From: Rudanella paleaurantiibacter
Lineage (GTDB): Bacteria; Bacteroidota; Bacteroidia; Cytophagales; Spirosomataceae
Direction of reading: 5' to 3'
Assembly (NCBI RefSeq): GCF_009184635.1
Contig: NZ_WELI01000002.1
Location: 558,001 to 622,000 of the forward strand
DNA: 64,000 nt
The notes under the pieces were generated by a model that was not told the DNA's origin, searched no databases, and was given only the letters and a program-made list of their open reading frames with translations. The translations under genes and the position numbers were made by a program. The first letter of the stretch is position 1; each line of letters starts with the position of its first letter. This document shows, piece by piece, positions 17,733-25,790 of this stretch.

Positions 17733-17854
17733 TTGTCAAGATTCAGTACTGGACATTAGATGTTGGACATTAGACGTTAGACTTATTACCATTCTGTAGG
17801 GAGGTCTAACGTCTAATGTCCAACATCTAATGTCCAGTACTGAGTTGTCAAGAT
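17733..17854. repeat. Word-repeat hairpin P4 with 10-bp flanking direct repeats
   Basis: Perfect 39-bp inverted repeat: left arm 17744-17782 (begins CAGTACTGGACATTAGATG) and right arm 17804-17842, with a 21-base loop. The arms consist of near-copies of a word like GGACATTAGA/TGTTGGACATTAGACG. The element is flanked by TTGTCAAGAT at 17733-17742 and again at 17845-17854, which looks like a target duplication. The rest of the gap (17580-17732) shows nothing recognisable. Confidence 0.9.
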
Positions 17855-17880
17855 ACCATTTTGGTACAAAGACCACAAGG

Positions 17881-18408
17881 TCAACGTTGTTGGGATGCTC
17901 CGTTTTTGTTGCAAAGCTCCCACCAGAGTAGCTCCTCCGTTTTCTCTACAAACCGAAAACCGGCCTTCTGCAACACCCGTTGCGACGCCAGGTTGTCGGC
18001 ATCGGTATCGGCCATCACGCGCAACACACGCGGTTGGGCAAATGCCCACTCCAGGAGGCCACGCACCATCTCGGTCATATAGCCCTGTCCCTGAAAAGCC
18101 GGGTACGTGCCATAGCCAATTTCGACGGTGCCGGTTTCGTCGGGCTCACCTTTAAATTTGGCATCGGCCACAATCTGCTGGCGGTCGCGGTCAACCGCAA
18201 TCCAGATGGTGTGGAAAAGCGGATCGAGGGCGGGGTCTTTCAGGCGGGGCACCGTAAAATGCGTGATTACGGACAGCAGTGGCTCGGTCACTTCGCGGTG
18301 GCCGGGTTGCAATCCGAGCGACGCTTCGAGCCGGGTACTATCGGCTACGTGTAGTTGAAGCTGCTGGAGAGTGAGCGGCCGAATGGTCAGTCGTGGGGTT
18401 TGGATCAT
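17881..18408 (-). CDS. GNAT family acetyltransferase, RimJ/RimL type
   Basis: 175 residues from ATG 18408 (MIQTPRLTIRPLTLQQL), the usual RimJ/RimL start; an in-frame start at 18426 lies inside the preceding gene. Core motifs: IGYGTYPAFQGQGYMTEMVRGLLEWAF (acetyl-CoA loop QGQGYM) and VLRVMADTDADNLASQRVLQKAGF. Likely acetylates a small molecule or protein N-terminus; substrate unknown. Starts 2 bases after the upstream SnoaL-like gene stop, hence co-transcribed. Confidence 0.9.
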   Translation of the reverse strand: MIQTPRLTIRPLTLQQLQLHVADSTRLEASLGLQPGHREVTEPLLSVITHFTVPRLKDPALDPLFHTIWIAVDRDRQQIVADAKFKGEPDETGTVEIGYGTYPAFQGQGYMTEMVRGLLEWAFAQPRVLRVMADTDADNLASQRVLQKAGFRFVEKTEELLWWELCNKNGASQQR

Positions 18409-18410
18409 AC

Positions 18411-18803
18411 TCAGTACACGAACCACACCCGCCGGATCAGTCCGTTTTTCACTTCGTAAATAGCCGTTGCCCGTACCTCGCGGTCGCCCCGGCCGGTCAC
18501 TTTTTCCTGATCAATCACGGTATTCCCCTGCACAATCCGGCCCAATAAAGCCGCGTAATTATTCGGGTTGTTTTTGAACAGTTCGCCGTACGACTTTTCG
18601 AGGGCGGCCTTACCCTGCATCTGTAACTTGTTGGGGAATCGGTAAATCTCGATGCTATCGGCATAGGTAGCCACAAAAGCCGCCAGATTCTGCGCGTTAT
18701 ACGCTTCGAGCTGCCGTTGCACCACTTTTTCGGGAGCCTCCTGCTGAGCGTGGAGGGCAGGTGTCTGCCCCAGTAGGCAGACAATAAAGAATACGTATTT
18801 CAT
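18411..18803 (-). CDS. Secreted SnoaL/NTF2-like protein
   Basis: 130 residues with signal peptide (MKYVFFIVCLLGQTPALHAQ). The rest is a compact NTF2/SnoaL-like cone: VVQRQLEAYNAQNLAAFVATYADSIEIYRFPN, then LEKSYGELFKNNP and a beta sheet ending NGLIRRVWFVY. This fold holds isomerases, dehydratases and simple ligand binders, so the activity cannot be told. Located between the SIS-domain gene (10 bp upstream) and the GNAT gene. Confidence 0.85.
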   Translation of the reverse strand: MKYVFFIVCLLGQTPALHAQQEAPEKVVQRQLEAYNAQNLAAFVATYADSIEIYRFPNKLQMQGKAALEKSYGELFKNNPNNYAALLGRIVQGNTVIDQEKVTGRGDREVRATAIYEVKNGLIRRVWFVY

Positions 18804-18812
18804 GGAGTAAAA

Positions 18813-19607
18813 TTAAGAACCACTCACATAACTCGGCACACCCACCTGCGCGTAGAGTTTGGCCAGCCGGTGAGCATGTTCGTCGTAAGCGGCTTCGAAC
18901 AGTTCAACGGCCCGGTCGGCCCCAACCACGGCACCGGCCGTAAGCACACGGGGCGGGTGCCCGGCTTCCGTAAGCAAACGGGCCACTTCGGCCTTAATGG
19001 CATTCACAATCACGGCACCACCTACCGTACTACCGGGCGCCACGGGGGTGTCGAGACCGGGCACCTGCACCATGGCATCGCCCACGGGCGCGCCCGTGTC
19101 GAGAATCAGGTCGGCAAAGTCGCTTAGTTTCTTCCCATCGGCCCGCTTGCTGGTACTTTGGGCAGCATGGTCTTTGGTGATGAGGGCCACTACTTTCACC
19201 CCCCGCTGCTGGAATAACTCGGCCATCTCAATGGGCACCACATTGCAGCCCGACGATGAAATAACCAGCGCGGTGTCTCTTTCCGAGAGGTCGAAGTTGC
19301 GCAGGATGCGGTCAGCGAGGCCGGGTACATTTTCGAGAAACATCGCCTGCCGTTGCCCGTTGGCCCCTACCACGAGGTTGTGAAACGTGAGCGACAACTC
19401 CACAATGGGGTTGAACCCCGGAAACGAGCCATACCGAGGCCACATTTCCTCGACCATAATCCGGCTGTGCCCCGACCCAAACACGTGTACCATGCGGCCG
19501 GCAAGTATGGTATCGGCAAAGAGCCGGGCAGCCTGCTCGATCTGGGATTGTTGAGCCTCAACGGTGTCGAGAATGGCTCTGCATTTTTGTAGATAACTGG
19601 TAATCAT
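18813..19607 (-). CDS. SIS-domain protein, UPF0309 family
   Basis: 264 residues from ATG 19607; the frame extends to 19643 but MITSYLQKCRAILDTVEAQQ is the expected start. Sugar isomerase (SIS) fold: AGRMVHVFGSGHSRIMVEEMWPRYG and DTALVISSSGCNVVPIEMAELFQQRGVKVVALI, with a sugar-phosphate-binding SSSGxN-type loop. UPF0309 proteins are related to GmhA/MurQ-like phosphosugar enzymes and are often found with N-acetylated sugar catabolism. The ROK kinase gene lies just upstream on the same strand, supporting a sugar-phosphate role. Confidence 0.88.
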   Translation of the reverse strand: MITSYLQKCRAILDTVEAQQSQIEQAARLFADTILAGRMVHVFGSGHSRIMVEEMWPRYGSFPGFNPIVELSLTFHNLVVGANGQRQAMFLENVPGLADRILRNFDLSERDTALVISSSGCNVVPIEMAELFQQRGVKVVALITKDHAAQSTSKRADGKKLSDFADLILDTGAPVGDAMVQVPGLDTPVAPGSTVGGAVIVNAIKAEVARLLTEAGHPPRVLTAGAVVGADRAVELFEAAYDEHAHRLAKLYAQVGVPSYVSGS

Positions 19608-19609
19608 GG

Positions 19610-19945
19610 CGTTTAAAGGAAACACGAATTGAACGGATTGCACCGATCTAAACGGATTTGTTCAGAGAGATTGGTATCGATTTTCAAAAAGTTTGCGACG
19701 GATTTGGGGCTTCCTGCCGAAATTAAGCCGTGGTCTTATTACGAGATCAGCGAAATAAGAACCTACTCGTTCTGTTTTATAGAACACATTGATCGCCGGC
19801 TGGGTCTCACCTGTACAGTATGGAGTGTCAATTCGTTTGAATTAGCCAATAGAACGCGGATGACGCCGATCAGACAAATGTCCGCAGATCACGTTTATCA
19901 ATCCGCGAAAATGAGCTTAATCCGTGTCATCCGCGTGCCAACCCC
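19610..19945. repeat. Gap with word-repeat hairpin P9 (GCGGAT/ATCCGC type)
   Basis: Gap of about 345 bp between the ROK and SIS genes. The part at 19852-19939 is an imperfect palindrome: GAACGCGGATGACGCCGATC on the left, and ATCCGTGTCATCCGCGTGCC on the right. A half-arm of the same word type lies at 19617-19655 (ACACGAATTGAACGGATTGC). An open frame of 115 codons (19629-19976, plus strand) crosses the region, but its C-terminus is translated repeat (LIRVIRVP), so it is not annotated as a gene. The middle, 19660-19850, has somewhat lower GC and no recognisable content. Confidence 0.65.
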
Positions 19946-19953
19946 CTCGCTCT

Positions 19954-20856
19954 TCAAAACTCCATACCCTGAATAGCGAAGCTGGCGGCACCGATAGCCC
20001 CGGCCATATCGCCAAACTGCGCCAGCCGGATAGGCGTTGTGTGGCCACCCGGCCGCCATTCGTACTGCTCCATGAACGTGGCCAACGGAAGCAACAGGTT
20101 ATCTTCGGCCTGCGTGATGCCTCCGCCCAACACCACCATATCGGGCGAGAAACAGTTAATAAGCGAACTCAGCCCAATAGCCAGTTTACGCACCGAACTG
20201 AGCCAAACCCACTGCGCCAGGTAATCGCCCTGTTTGTAGGCTTCGAGCAGCTGGTACGTACTATTGAACCGGCCCAACGACCGCAGTTCGACCGTGGCGT
20301 TGCCGATGGCATCTTCGAGGCTGCCGGGCACCCCCGTAATATCGCGCTCACCATCAGCGTCGACCGTAATGTGCCCCAAATGGCCCGCTTTCTGAAAATT
20401 ACCCTGATACAATTTTCCATCGATCAGAATGCCCCCGCCTACCCCCGTACCGAGCGTGAGCATAATCACATTGGGCAACCCCTTGGCTACCCCAAAGCGA
20501 CTTTCGGCCAGCAAAGCCGCGTGGGCATCGTTGACCACCCGCACCGACGTGTTCAGAAAATGACCCCAATGAAAGTTTTCGAGGCCCTGCAACCGGCCCG
20601 GCATGCAGGCAATGGCATCGTTGGTCGCGTTGGGTAGCCCCGGTGCCGATAAGCCAACGGCCCGCACCTGCGCGTGGGCGTGCAGTGCCGTAGCCTCCTG
20701 CCGCAACGCCCCCACCGAGTCGCGAACCGAGTCTTTCCAGTCTTTTTCACCGGTGGTAGGCTGGTAAAGCTGTTTCAGGATTTCGCCCGTTTCGAGGTTC
20801 ATCAGCACACCTTTAATCCAGGTGCCACCCAAATCGATACCAATTGCTGTTTGCAT
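19954..20856 (-). CDS. ROK family sugar kinase (glucokinase-like)
   Basis: 300 residues. Phosphate-binding loops IGIDLGGTWIKGVLMN (N-terminus) and LTLGTGVGGGILIDGKLY, catalytic Asp in RVVNDAHAALLAE, and C-terminal DMVVLGGGITQAEDN. ROK kinases phosphorylate glucose, N-acetylglucosamine or N-acetylmannosamine. The usual zinc motif CxCGxxGC after GHLGHITV is missing; here the sequence is DADGERDITGVPGSLEDA, a known variation in some Bacteroidota. No DNA-binding domain, so it is an enzyme rather than a ROK repressor. Upstream of the UPF0309 SIS gene. Confidence 0.92.
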   Translation of the reverse strand: MQTAIGIDLGGTWIKGVLMNLETGEILKQLYQPTTGEKDWKDSVRDSVGALRQEATALHAHAQVRAVGLSAPGLPNATNDAIACMPGRLQGLENFHWGHFLNTSVRVVNDAHAALLAESRFGVAKGLPNVIMLTLGTGVGGGILIDGKLYQGNFQKAGHLGHITVDADGERDITGVPGSLEDAIGNATVELRSLGRFNSTYQLLEAYKQGDYLAQWVWLSSVRKLAIGLSSLINCFSPDMVVLGGGITQAEDNLLLPLATFMEQYEWRPGGHTTPIRLAQFGDMAGAIGAASFAIQGMEF

Positions 20857-21087
20857 GGGGGAGGTTTGTGGTTTTTCCGTGTAGGGTTCAATGGTTGGTA
20901 AGCACTTTCATTTGGGTACATACCCATCATTTAGGGCAATTGGGGCAAGTATCGGGGCTTTGGCCCACCCGGATTGTGTTTCGCTTCGGAAATTTTTAGC
21001 GCCGGTTTGGGGTTGTTACAAGACGGCAGAAGCCCAACGGGTAACGAATATTTCCCGAACCCGGCACGGTCGACCTGATTCTACAGA

Positions 21088-22323
21088 ATGGAAGATTACG
21101 AACTACACACGCTGCCCAACGGCATCCGTATTGTCCATAAACAAATACTCCACACCCAGATTGCTCACTGCGGTATCATGCTCGACATTGGTAGCCGCGA
21201 CGAAACGCCCGAACAGCAGGGATTGGCGCATTTTTGGGAACACATGGCGTTTAAGGGCACCGAAAAACGGCGGTCGCACCACATCATTAACCGGCTCGAA
21301 AACGTGGGTGGGGAACTGAATGCCTACACCACCAAGGAGAAAGTCTGTTTTCACGCGTCGGTGCTGGGGCTGCACTTCGAAAAAGCTACTGAACTGCTGG
21401 CCGATATTGCTTTCCACTCGGTATTTCCCGAAAAACAGATTGAGCGCGAGCGGGGTGTCATTCTGGAAGAGATGGCGATGTATTACGACTCGCCCGAAGA
21501 CGCCCTGCAAGACGATTTTGACCAGCTTGTGTTCCAGAATCATGCCCTCGGCAGCAATATTCTGGGCACCCCCGACACCGTAAACTCCTTCACGCGCGAT
21601 GCCCTGCAAGGGTTCATTGCCGATAATTTCGATACCGAACGGATTGTGTTTGCCTCGGTCAGCAACGACCCCTTCACGAAGGTGGTGCGGATGGCCAGCA
21701 AATACCTGGCCGATGTGCCCCACCGCAAAACCACCCGGCAACGGCAACCGCCCGGTAGCTACACGCCCCAACGGCAAACCGTGGAGCGGCCCATTACGCA
21801 GGCCCAGTGCGCCCTCGGCCGACCGGCTTTTTCGCTCTCCGACCCTAAGCGGCTCCCGTTTTTTATGCTCGTTAACCTGCTGGGTGGGCCGGGCATGAAC
21901 TCGCGACTGAATATGAACCTGCGCGAAAAATTTGGGCTTGTGTACAGTATCGACGCCAGCTTTACGCCCTACATTGACACCGGTTTTCTGGGCATCTATT
22001 TCGGCACCGACCCGAAAAAAGTAGACCGGGCCCACGCGCTCATCCTGAAAGAGATGCAGCAACTGCGCGACAAACCCCTCACCACACTCCAGCTACACCA
22101 GACCAAAGAGCAGCTGATGGGTCAGTTGGCGATGGCCGAAGAGAGCAACCAGAGCTTTATGCTCATGATGGCCAAGAGTATTCTGGATATCGGCCGGGTG
22201 GAGTCGCTACCCGATATTTTTGCGGAAATCAAAGCCGTTACGGCCGATGAGTTGCAGGCCATTGCGCAGGAGACCCTCCTCCCTGAGCAAATGAGCTACC
22301 TCACGTTCATGCCCGAAAAATAG
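21088..22323 (+). CDS. M16 family zinc peptidase
   Basis: 411 residues, the size of one half of an M16 processing-peptidase pair. The inverted zinc motif HxxEH is present as HFWEHMAFKGTEKR near residue 51, with the third ligand Glu in the REREGVILEEMAMYYDSPED segment. C-terminal half has the pseudo-symmetric domain (AQCALGRPAFSLSDPKRLPFFML, then GGPGMNSRLNMNLREKFGLVY, the conserved substrate-binding R/Y region). No signal peptide, so cytoplasmic. PqqL/YmxG-like. Start at the first ATG, MEDYELHTLPNGIRI, is typical. Confidence 0.95.
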   Translation: MEDYELHTLPNGIRIVHKQILHTQIAHCGIMLDIGSRDETPEQQGLAHFWEHMAFKGTEKRRSHHIINRLENVGGELNAYTTKEKVCFHASVLGLHFEKATELLADIAFHSVFPEKQIERERGVILEEMAMYYDSPEDALQDDFDQLVFQNHALGSNILGTPDTVNSFTRDALQGFIADNFDTERIVFASVSNDPFTKVVRMASKYLADVPHRKTTRQRQPPGSYTPQRQTVERPITQAQCALGRPAFSLSDPKRLPFFMLVNLLGGPGMNSRLNMNLREKFGLVYSIDASFTPYIDTGFLGIYFGTDPKKVDRAHALILKEMQQLRDKPLTTLQLHQTKEQLMGQLAMAEESNQSFMLMMAKSILDIGRVESLPDIFAEIKAVTADELQAIAQETLLPEQMSYLTFMPEK

Positions 22324-22361
22324 GTCATCTGACCGCTATTGACCGGGTCGGTATCCGACTT

Positions 22362-22515
22362 CGGTGCAGGACAAGTTTATTTTTTAGACCGCCCGGCGGC
22401 CCGGAGGATTACAGGATATATAGGATTTTCTTCTATAAAAATAATCCTGTATATCCTGTAATCCTGTCGAAGAAAGCTTTCATCGGGCTTATCACAAAGA
22501 ACTTGTCCTACACCT
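22362..22515. mobile_element. MITE-like element, copy 1
   Basis: About 154 bp. Terminal inverted repeats GGTGCAGGACAAGTT (22363-22377) and AACTTGTCCTACACC (22500-22514), one mismatch. Inside is a second palindrome of GGATTACAGGATATATAGGAT around a short AT-rich loop. A GC-rich block (GACCGCCCGGCGGCCCGG) sits on the left shoulder. No coding capacity. The second copy is at 61206-61360. No clear target duplication flanks this copy. Confidence 0.85.
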
Positions 22516-22609
22516 GACCCGGTTTGTGTTTTTATCCTTTTCGGCTTTTATGCGTAATATGGGAGGCAATTTTGCTTTTGACTAAAATTTGGCCCAACCT
22601 ACGTTCTAC

Positions 22610-24307
22610 ATGAGTCAACTGATTACGCTCGATTACGTCATTTTCCTGCTCTACTTCGTCGGGGTGTCTGCCTACGGATACTGGATCTACCGGCAGAAAG
22701 AACAAAAGAAAACCGACACCAAAGACTTCTTTCTGGCCGAGGGTGCCCTCACCTGGTGGGCCATCGGTGCATCGCTGATCGCGTCCAACATTTCAGCCGA
22801 ACAGTTTATCGGTATGTCGGGCGATGGCTTCCGGTTTGGCGTTGCCATTGCTGTGTACGAATGGCTGGCTGCCATCAGCCTGATTATTGTGGCCGTGTGG
22901 TTTATTCCGATCTACCTGAAGAATAAAATCTACACCATGCCGCAGTTCCTGAGCACGCGCTACAATGAGACGGTGAGTCTGATTATGGCCGTTTTCTGGC
23001 TGTTTCTGTACGTTTTTGTGAACCTCACCTCTATTCTGTTTCTGGGGGCGCTGGCAATCAGTAACCTCGTCGGGGGCGACAGCTTCCATGTGATTGTGAT
23101 TGGGTTGAGCCTGTTTGCCATCTTCATCACGCTGGGGGGTATGAAGGTGATTGGCTACACCGACGTGGTGCAGGTACTGGTACTAATCATAGGCGGCCTG
23201 GTAACAACCTATCTGGCTCTGACCAAAGTAAGCGAGACCTTCGGGCTGGGCAGCAGCGCCATTGCGGGGCTGGGAGCCATGATTAAGGATGCCGACGACC
23301 ATTTCCACATGATTTTTGAGAAGCCCGGCCCCGGTGCGTCGCAGGCCGAGGTAAACCGCTACCTTACTCTGCCCGGCATTGCTATGTATCTGGGCGGGCA
23401 GTGGGTGGTAAACCTCAACTATTGGGGCTGTAACCAGTACATCACGCAGCGGGCTCTCGGGGCCGATTTGCAGACCGCCCGCACCGGGATTCTGTTTGCC
23501 GCCATTCTGAAAATTTTCATGCCGATTATTGTGATGTTACCGGGTATTGCGGCTTACGTAATTTACAAAAACGGCGGTTTGCAGACCGAAATGATGCGCG
23601 ACGGTGTGGTGGTTGGCGACAATGCCTACTCGGCCGTGCTGACCTTCCTGCCCAGTGGTCTCAAAGGTATGTCGGTGGCAGCCCTGACGGCGGCTATCGT
23701 GGCCTCACTGGCGGGTAAAGCCAACTCCATCTCGACCATTTTCACGCTCGACATTTACCACAAGTACATCAATAAGGAGGCAAGCGAAGCCCGGCTGCTC
23801 TGGATTGGCCGCGCTACCATTCTGGTGGCCATGCTGGTGTCGATCGCCTTTGCCTGGAGCGATGCACTCGGTATTGGGGGCGAAGGTGGCTTCACCTACA
23901 TTCAGAAATACACCGGCTATATCAGCCCCGGTATTTTTGCGGTCTTTATTCTGGGCTTCTTCTGGAAACGGACCACCGGCGCGGCTGCCATTGCGGGCGT
24001 GTTGGGTGGCTTTGCCCTTGTGGTGTTCTTTAACCACTTCGCTACCGACATTTTCGGCCCCGAAACCCTGCTTTACTCGGCCTTCCCCGATGGTCAGGGT
24101 GGGTATGTTATTCCGTTCCTCGTGGCTATGGGCCTGTCGTTTTTCATGACCGTAGCCCTGATGGTACTCATCAGCCTCGCCGGCCCGAAAGTGAACCCAA
24201 AAGGTCTGGAAATCGACGCGCAGATGTTCAAGCTCTCGCCCACGAGCCTGACGATGATCGTGATTATTCTGATGCTATTCTCGATGCTGTACGTCCGGTT
24301 CTGGTAA
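22610..24307 (+). CDS. Sodium/solute symporter (SSS family, SGLT-like)
   Basis: 565 residues from ATG 22610 (MSQLITLDYVIFLLYFVGVSAYG); the frame opens at a TTG 21 bases earlier. About 14 membrane helices. Family motifs include FFLAEGALTWWAIGASLIASNISAEQFIGMSGDGFRFG, FITLGGMKVIGYTDVVQVLVLIIGG and VNLNYWGCNQYITQRALGA, as in Vibrio vSGLT and its relatives. The likely cargo is a sugar or related polyol driven by Na+; the exact one cannot be read. It is not in an operon with the M16 gene because the MITE lies between. Confidence 0.93.
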   Translation: MSQLITLDYVIFLLYFVGVSAYGYWIYRQKEQKKTDTKDFFLAEGALTWWAIGASLIASNISAEQFIGMSGDGFRFGVAIAVYEWLAAISLIIVAVWFIPIYLKNKIYTMPQFLSTRYNETVSLIMAVFWLFLYVFVNLTSILFLGALAISNLVGGDSFHVIVIGLSLFAIFITLGGMKVIGYTDVVQVLVLIIGGLVTTYLALTKVSETFGLGSSAIAGLGAMIKDADDHFHMIFEKPGPGASQAEVNRYLTLPGIAMYLGGQWVVNLNYWGCNQYITQRALGADLQTARTGILFAAILKIFMPIIVMLPGIAAYVIYKNGGLQTEMMRDGVVVGDNAYSAVLTFLPSGLKGMSVAALTAAIVASLAGKANSISTIFTLDIYHKYINKEASEARLLWIGRATILVAMLVSIAFAWSDALGIGGEGGFTYIQKYTGYISPGIFAVFILGFFWKRTTGAAAIAGVLGGFALVVFFNHFATDIFGPETLLYSAFPDGQGGYVIPFLVAMGLSFFMTVALMVLISLAGPKVNPKGLEIDAQMFKLSPTSLTMIVIILMLFSMLYVRFW

Positions 24308-24695
24308 TTCAAACCCGACTACACAAGCGCCCAAAACAGTGTTTGAATAAAGATTCCAAAAGTAGCTATGCCGTTGACCGTCAATCGTACAACAAGTTGC
24401 TTACTTTTGATACAGTCCAGTGTGCTATAGGCAAGTTACAGTTGAGATGAGCACGTCTCCGCAAGTCAATTATGGTAGCAACAGAAAGATTCGCTTTGAT
24501 AGTGCCAATACATTTACTAGTAATTTTGTTTATAACTTTCTACTAGTTTTCGTAAGAGGGTGAGCATAGATTTTTGTAAATTGAGAATAGCTGTCAAGTA
24601 GAGCAAAATACCATTTTGGGCTGTTAGACATGCTGGAAATACACTAAAATTTTTGCTCACCCCTTTAAACCCCTCTAAAATAGACACCTTTTAGT
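24308..24695. other. AT-rich gap upstream of two-gene island, with promoter and inverted repeat
   Basis: About 390 bp without a gene, much lower in GC than the flanks. TTTG (24495-24498) followed 22 bases later by TAATTTTG (24521-24528) matches the Bacteroidota promoter consensus well, reading toward the island. GGGTGAGCA (24558-24566) and TGCTCACCC (24654-24662) form an inverted repeat spaced by 87 bases. Confidence 0.5.
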
Positions 24696-25115
24696 ATGAA
24701 GTCTTTATTTATTATTCTGTTTACTTTTTTGGTAACTCACTCATCAGCACAAGACTGGATATACGTAAGTACGGGCGTCAATCATGATAAATTCTATATT
24801 AAACTTGGAGGAGTTACTGAAAATGGGTATCTTAAAGTTTGGACTAAAACATTAAAAAAAAGCCTTAAATATACTAAAAGAGGAAAGAATTATAGTATAC
24901 CGAATGGTTTCGTTATTGATCTCAATGAATGTGATTGCAAAAATAGACGGAGTAGATTTTTAAGCGGTGTCTACTATAGTTCAAAAAATATCGTCGTGCA
25001 TTCGGAAGATGTTGATGAATATGATTTAAAATGGTTTTATGTCTCTCCTGATAGTATCGGGGAAAAAATTTTAGATATCGTTTGTCAAAATGATAGTGAG
25101 TTTAACTCTAGGTAG
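24696..25115 (+). CDS. Small secreted protein, adhesin-E-like
   Basis: 139 residues with signal peptide (MKSLFIILFTFLVTHSSAQ). The mature part is beta-rich: DWIYVSTGVNHDKFYIKLGGVTENGYLKVWTKT, a cysteine pair in DLNECDCKNRR and WFYVSPDSIGEKILDIVC. The repeated aromatic-edge strand pattern (DWIYV..., YLKVWTK, LKWFYVSPDS) resembles the surface-adhesin-E/DUF family of small periplasmic proteins, a weak call. The gene is AT-rich, with codon use unlike its neighbours, and is followed 41 bp later by another AT-rich gene. Confidence 0.7.
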   Translation: MKSLFIILFTFLVTHSSAQDWIYVSTGVNHDKFYIKLGGVTENGYLKVWTKTLKKSLKYTKRGKNYSIPNGFVIDLNECDCKNRRSRFLSGVYYSSKNIVVHSEDVDEYDLKWFYVSPDSIGEKILDIVCQNDSEFNSR

Positions 25116-25156
25116 TTTTTTTATTAGGTTATGCAGCAAATGTAATTGATATTAAA

Positions 25157-25654
25157 ATGGGTCTAGCATATAAGAATCCTTACCTGATAAACAATCGTTT
25201 AGCAGATGTCATTGCTGCTATCCAAGTCATGGGTACTTACAAGTTTTATAAATTACCCTTTGATAAATGGGCAGATAGAATTTCCGGGACTACTGACTCA
25301 GGTATATATTGGAAAGAGGTATTTGAAGAGCACCCTGAATTCTTTCGGCTTGACGGAAATCGAGAAAAAGCATCGCTCGTTTGGCGAAGGCAATATCCCA
25401 AAAGATATCATGTTGACCAAGAGAAAAAACTTTCTCAATCAGAATATGAAAAACTTTCTGAAAAGGATAAGCAGGAACGAATTTCTAGAGTACCGTTAAC
25501 ATCAGAGGATATTAAAGCACTTGTTTCAACCGCTATTAGCTTACATTCAAGAGCTTTAGAAGAAGAAAAAGAAAGCCGTTGGTGGATACCTTTGTTAGTT
25601 AGTGGAGGGGGCGGTTTGCTCGGTGCTTTACTCGGTGCTTTCTTTCGTAAATAG
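25157..25654 (+). CDS. Conserved hypothetical protein with C-terminal glycine-zipper helix
   Basis: 165 residues, AT-rich like the previous gene. N-terminal domain (NNRLADVIAAIQVMGTYKFYKLPFDKWADRISG) has the look of a winged-helix-like module, followed by YWKEVFEEHPEFFRL and SLVWRRQYPKRYHVD. Then a charged helical linker (LSQSEYEKLSEKDKQERISR) and a helix of RALEEEKESRW leading into a C-terminal membrane segment WWIPLLVSGGGGLLGALLGAFF. The pattern is a cytoplasmic domain tethered to the inner membrane. I recall similar proteins scattered among bacteria without a defined function. No signal peptide. Confidence 0.75.
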   Translation: MGLAYKNPYLINNRLADVIAAIQVMGTYKFYKLPFDKWADRISGTTDSGIYWKEVFEEHPEFFRLDGNREKASLVWRRQYPKRYHVDQEKKLSQSEYEKLSEKDKQERISRVPLTSEDIKALVSTAISLHSRALEEEKESRWWIPLLVSGGGGLLGALLGAFFRK

Positions 25655-25790
25655 AACAAGAATACACTCCACACTACAATATCCTCAGCGACACGAAGTA
25701 GACCACCAGGTCAACCATAGCATTCCAACGGGCAGGCAACCCAATTACTCATTATGCATTTTACATTATTCATTCACGTATGCATGTCGC
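25655..25790. other. Gap with single-armed word repeat
   Basis: Sequence at 25741-25776 is made of near-repeats of words like ATTACTCATTATGCATTTTA, similar in style to the hairpin arms elsewhere, but no complementary arm is present nearby. Possibly a decayed element. It marks the end of the AT-rich island and the convergent end of the MFS gene. Confidence 0.4.

Noticed and set aside
19629-19976. Open frame of 115 codons on the plus strand between the ROK and SIS genes
   Set aside because: It runs through word-repeat DNA at both ends and into the ROK gene's 3' end; its C-terminus is translated repeat. No domain is recognised.
24696-25654. AT-rich island as a prophage or IS remnant
   Set aside because: No integrase, transposase, attachment site or flanking direct repeat was found; only base composition is unusual.
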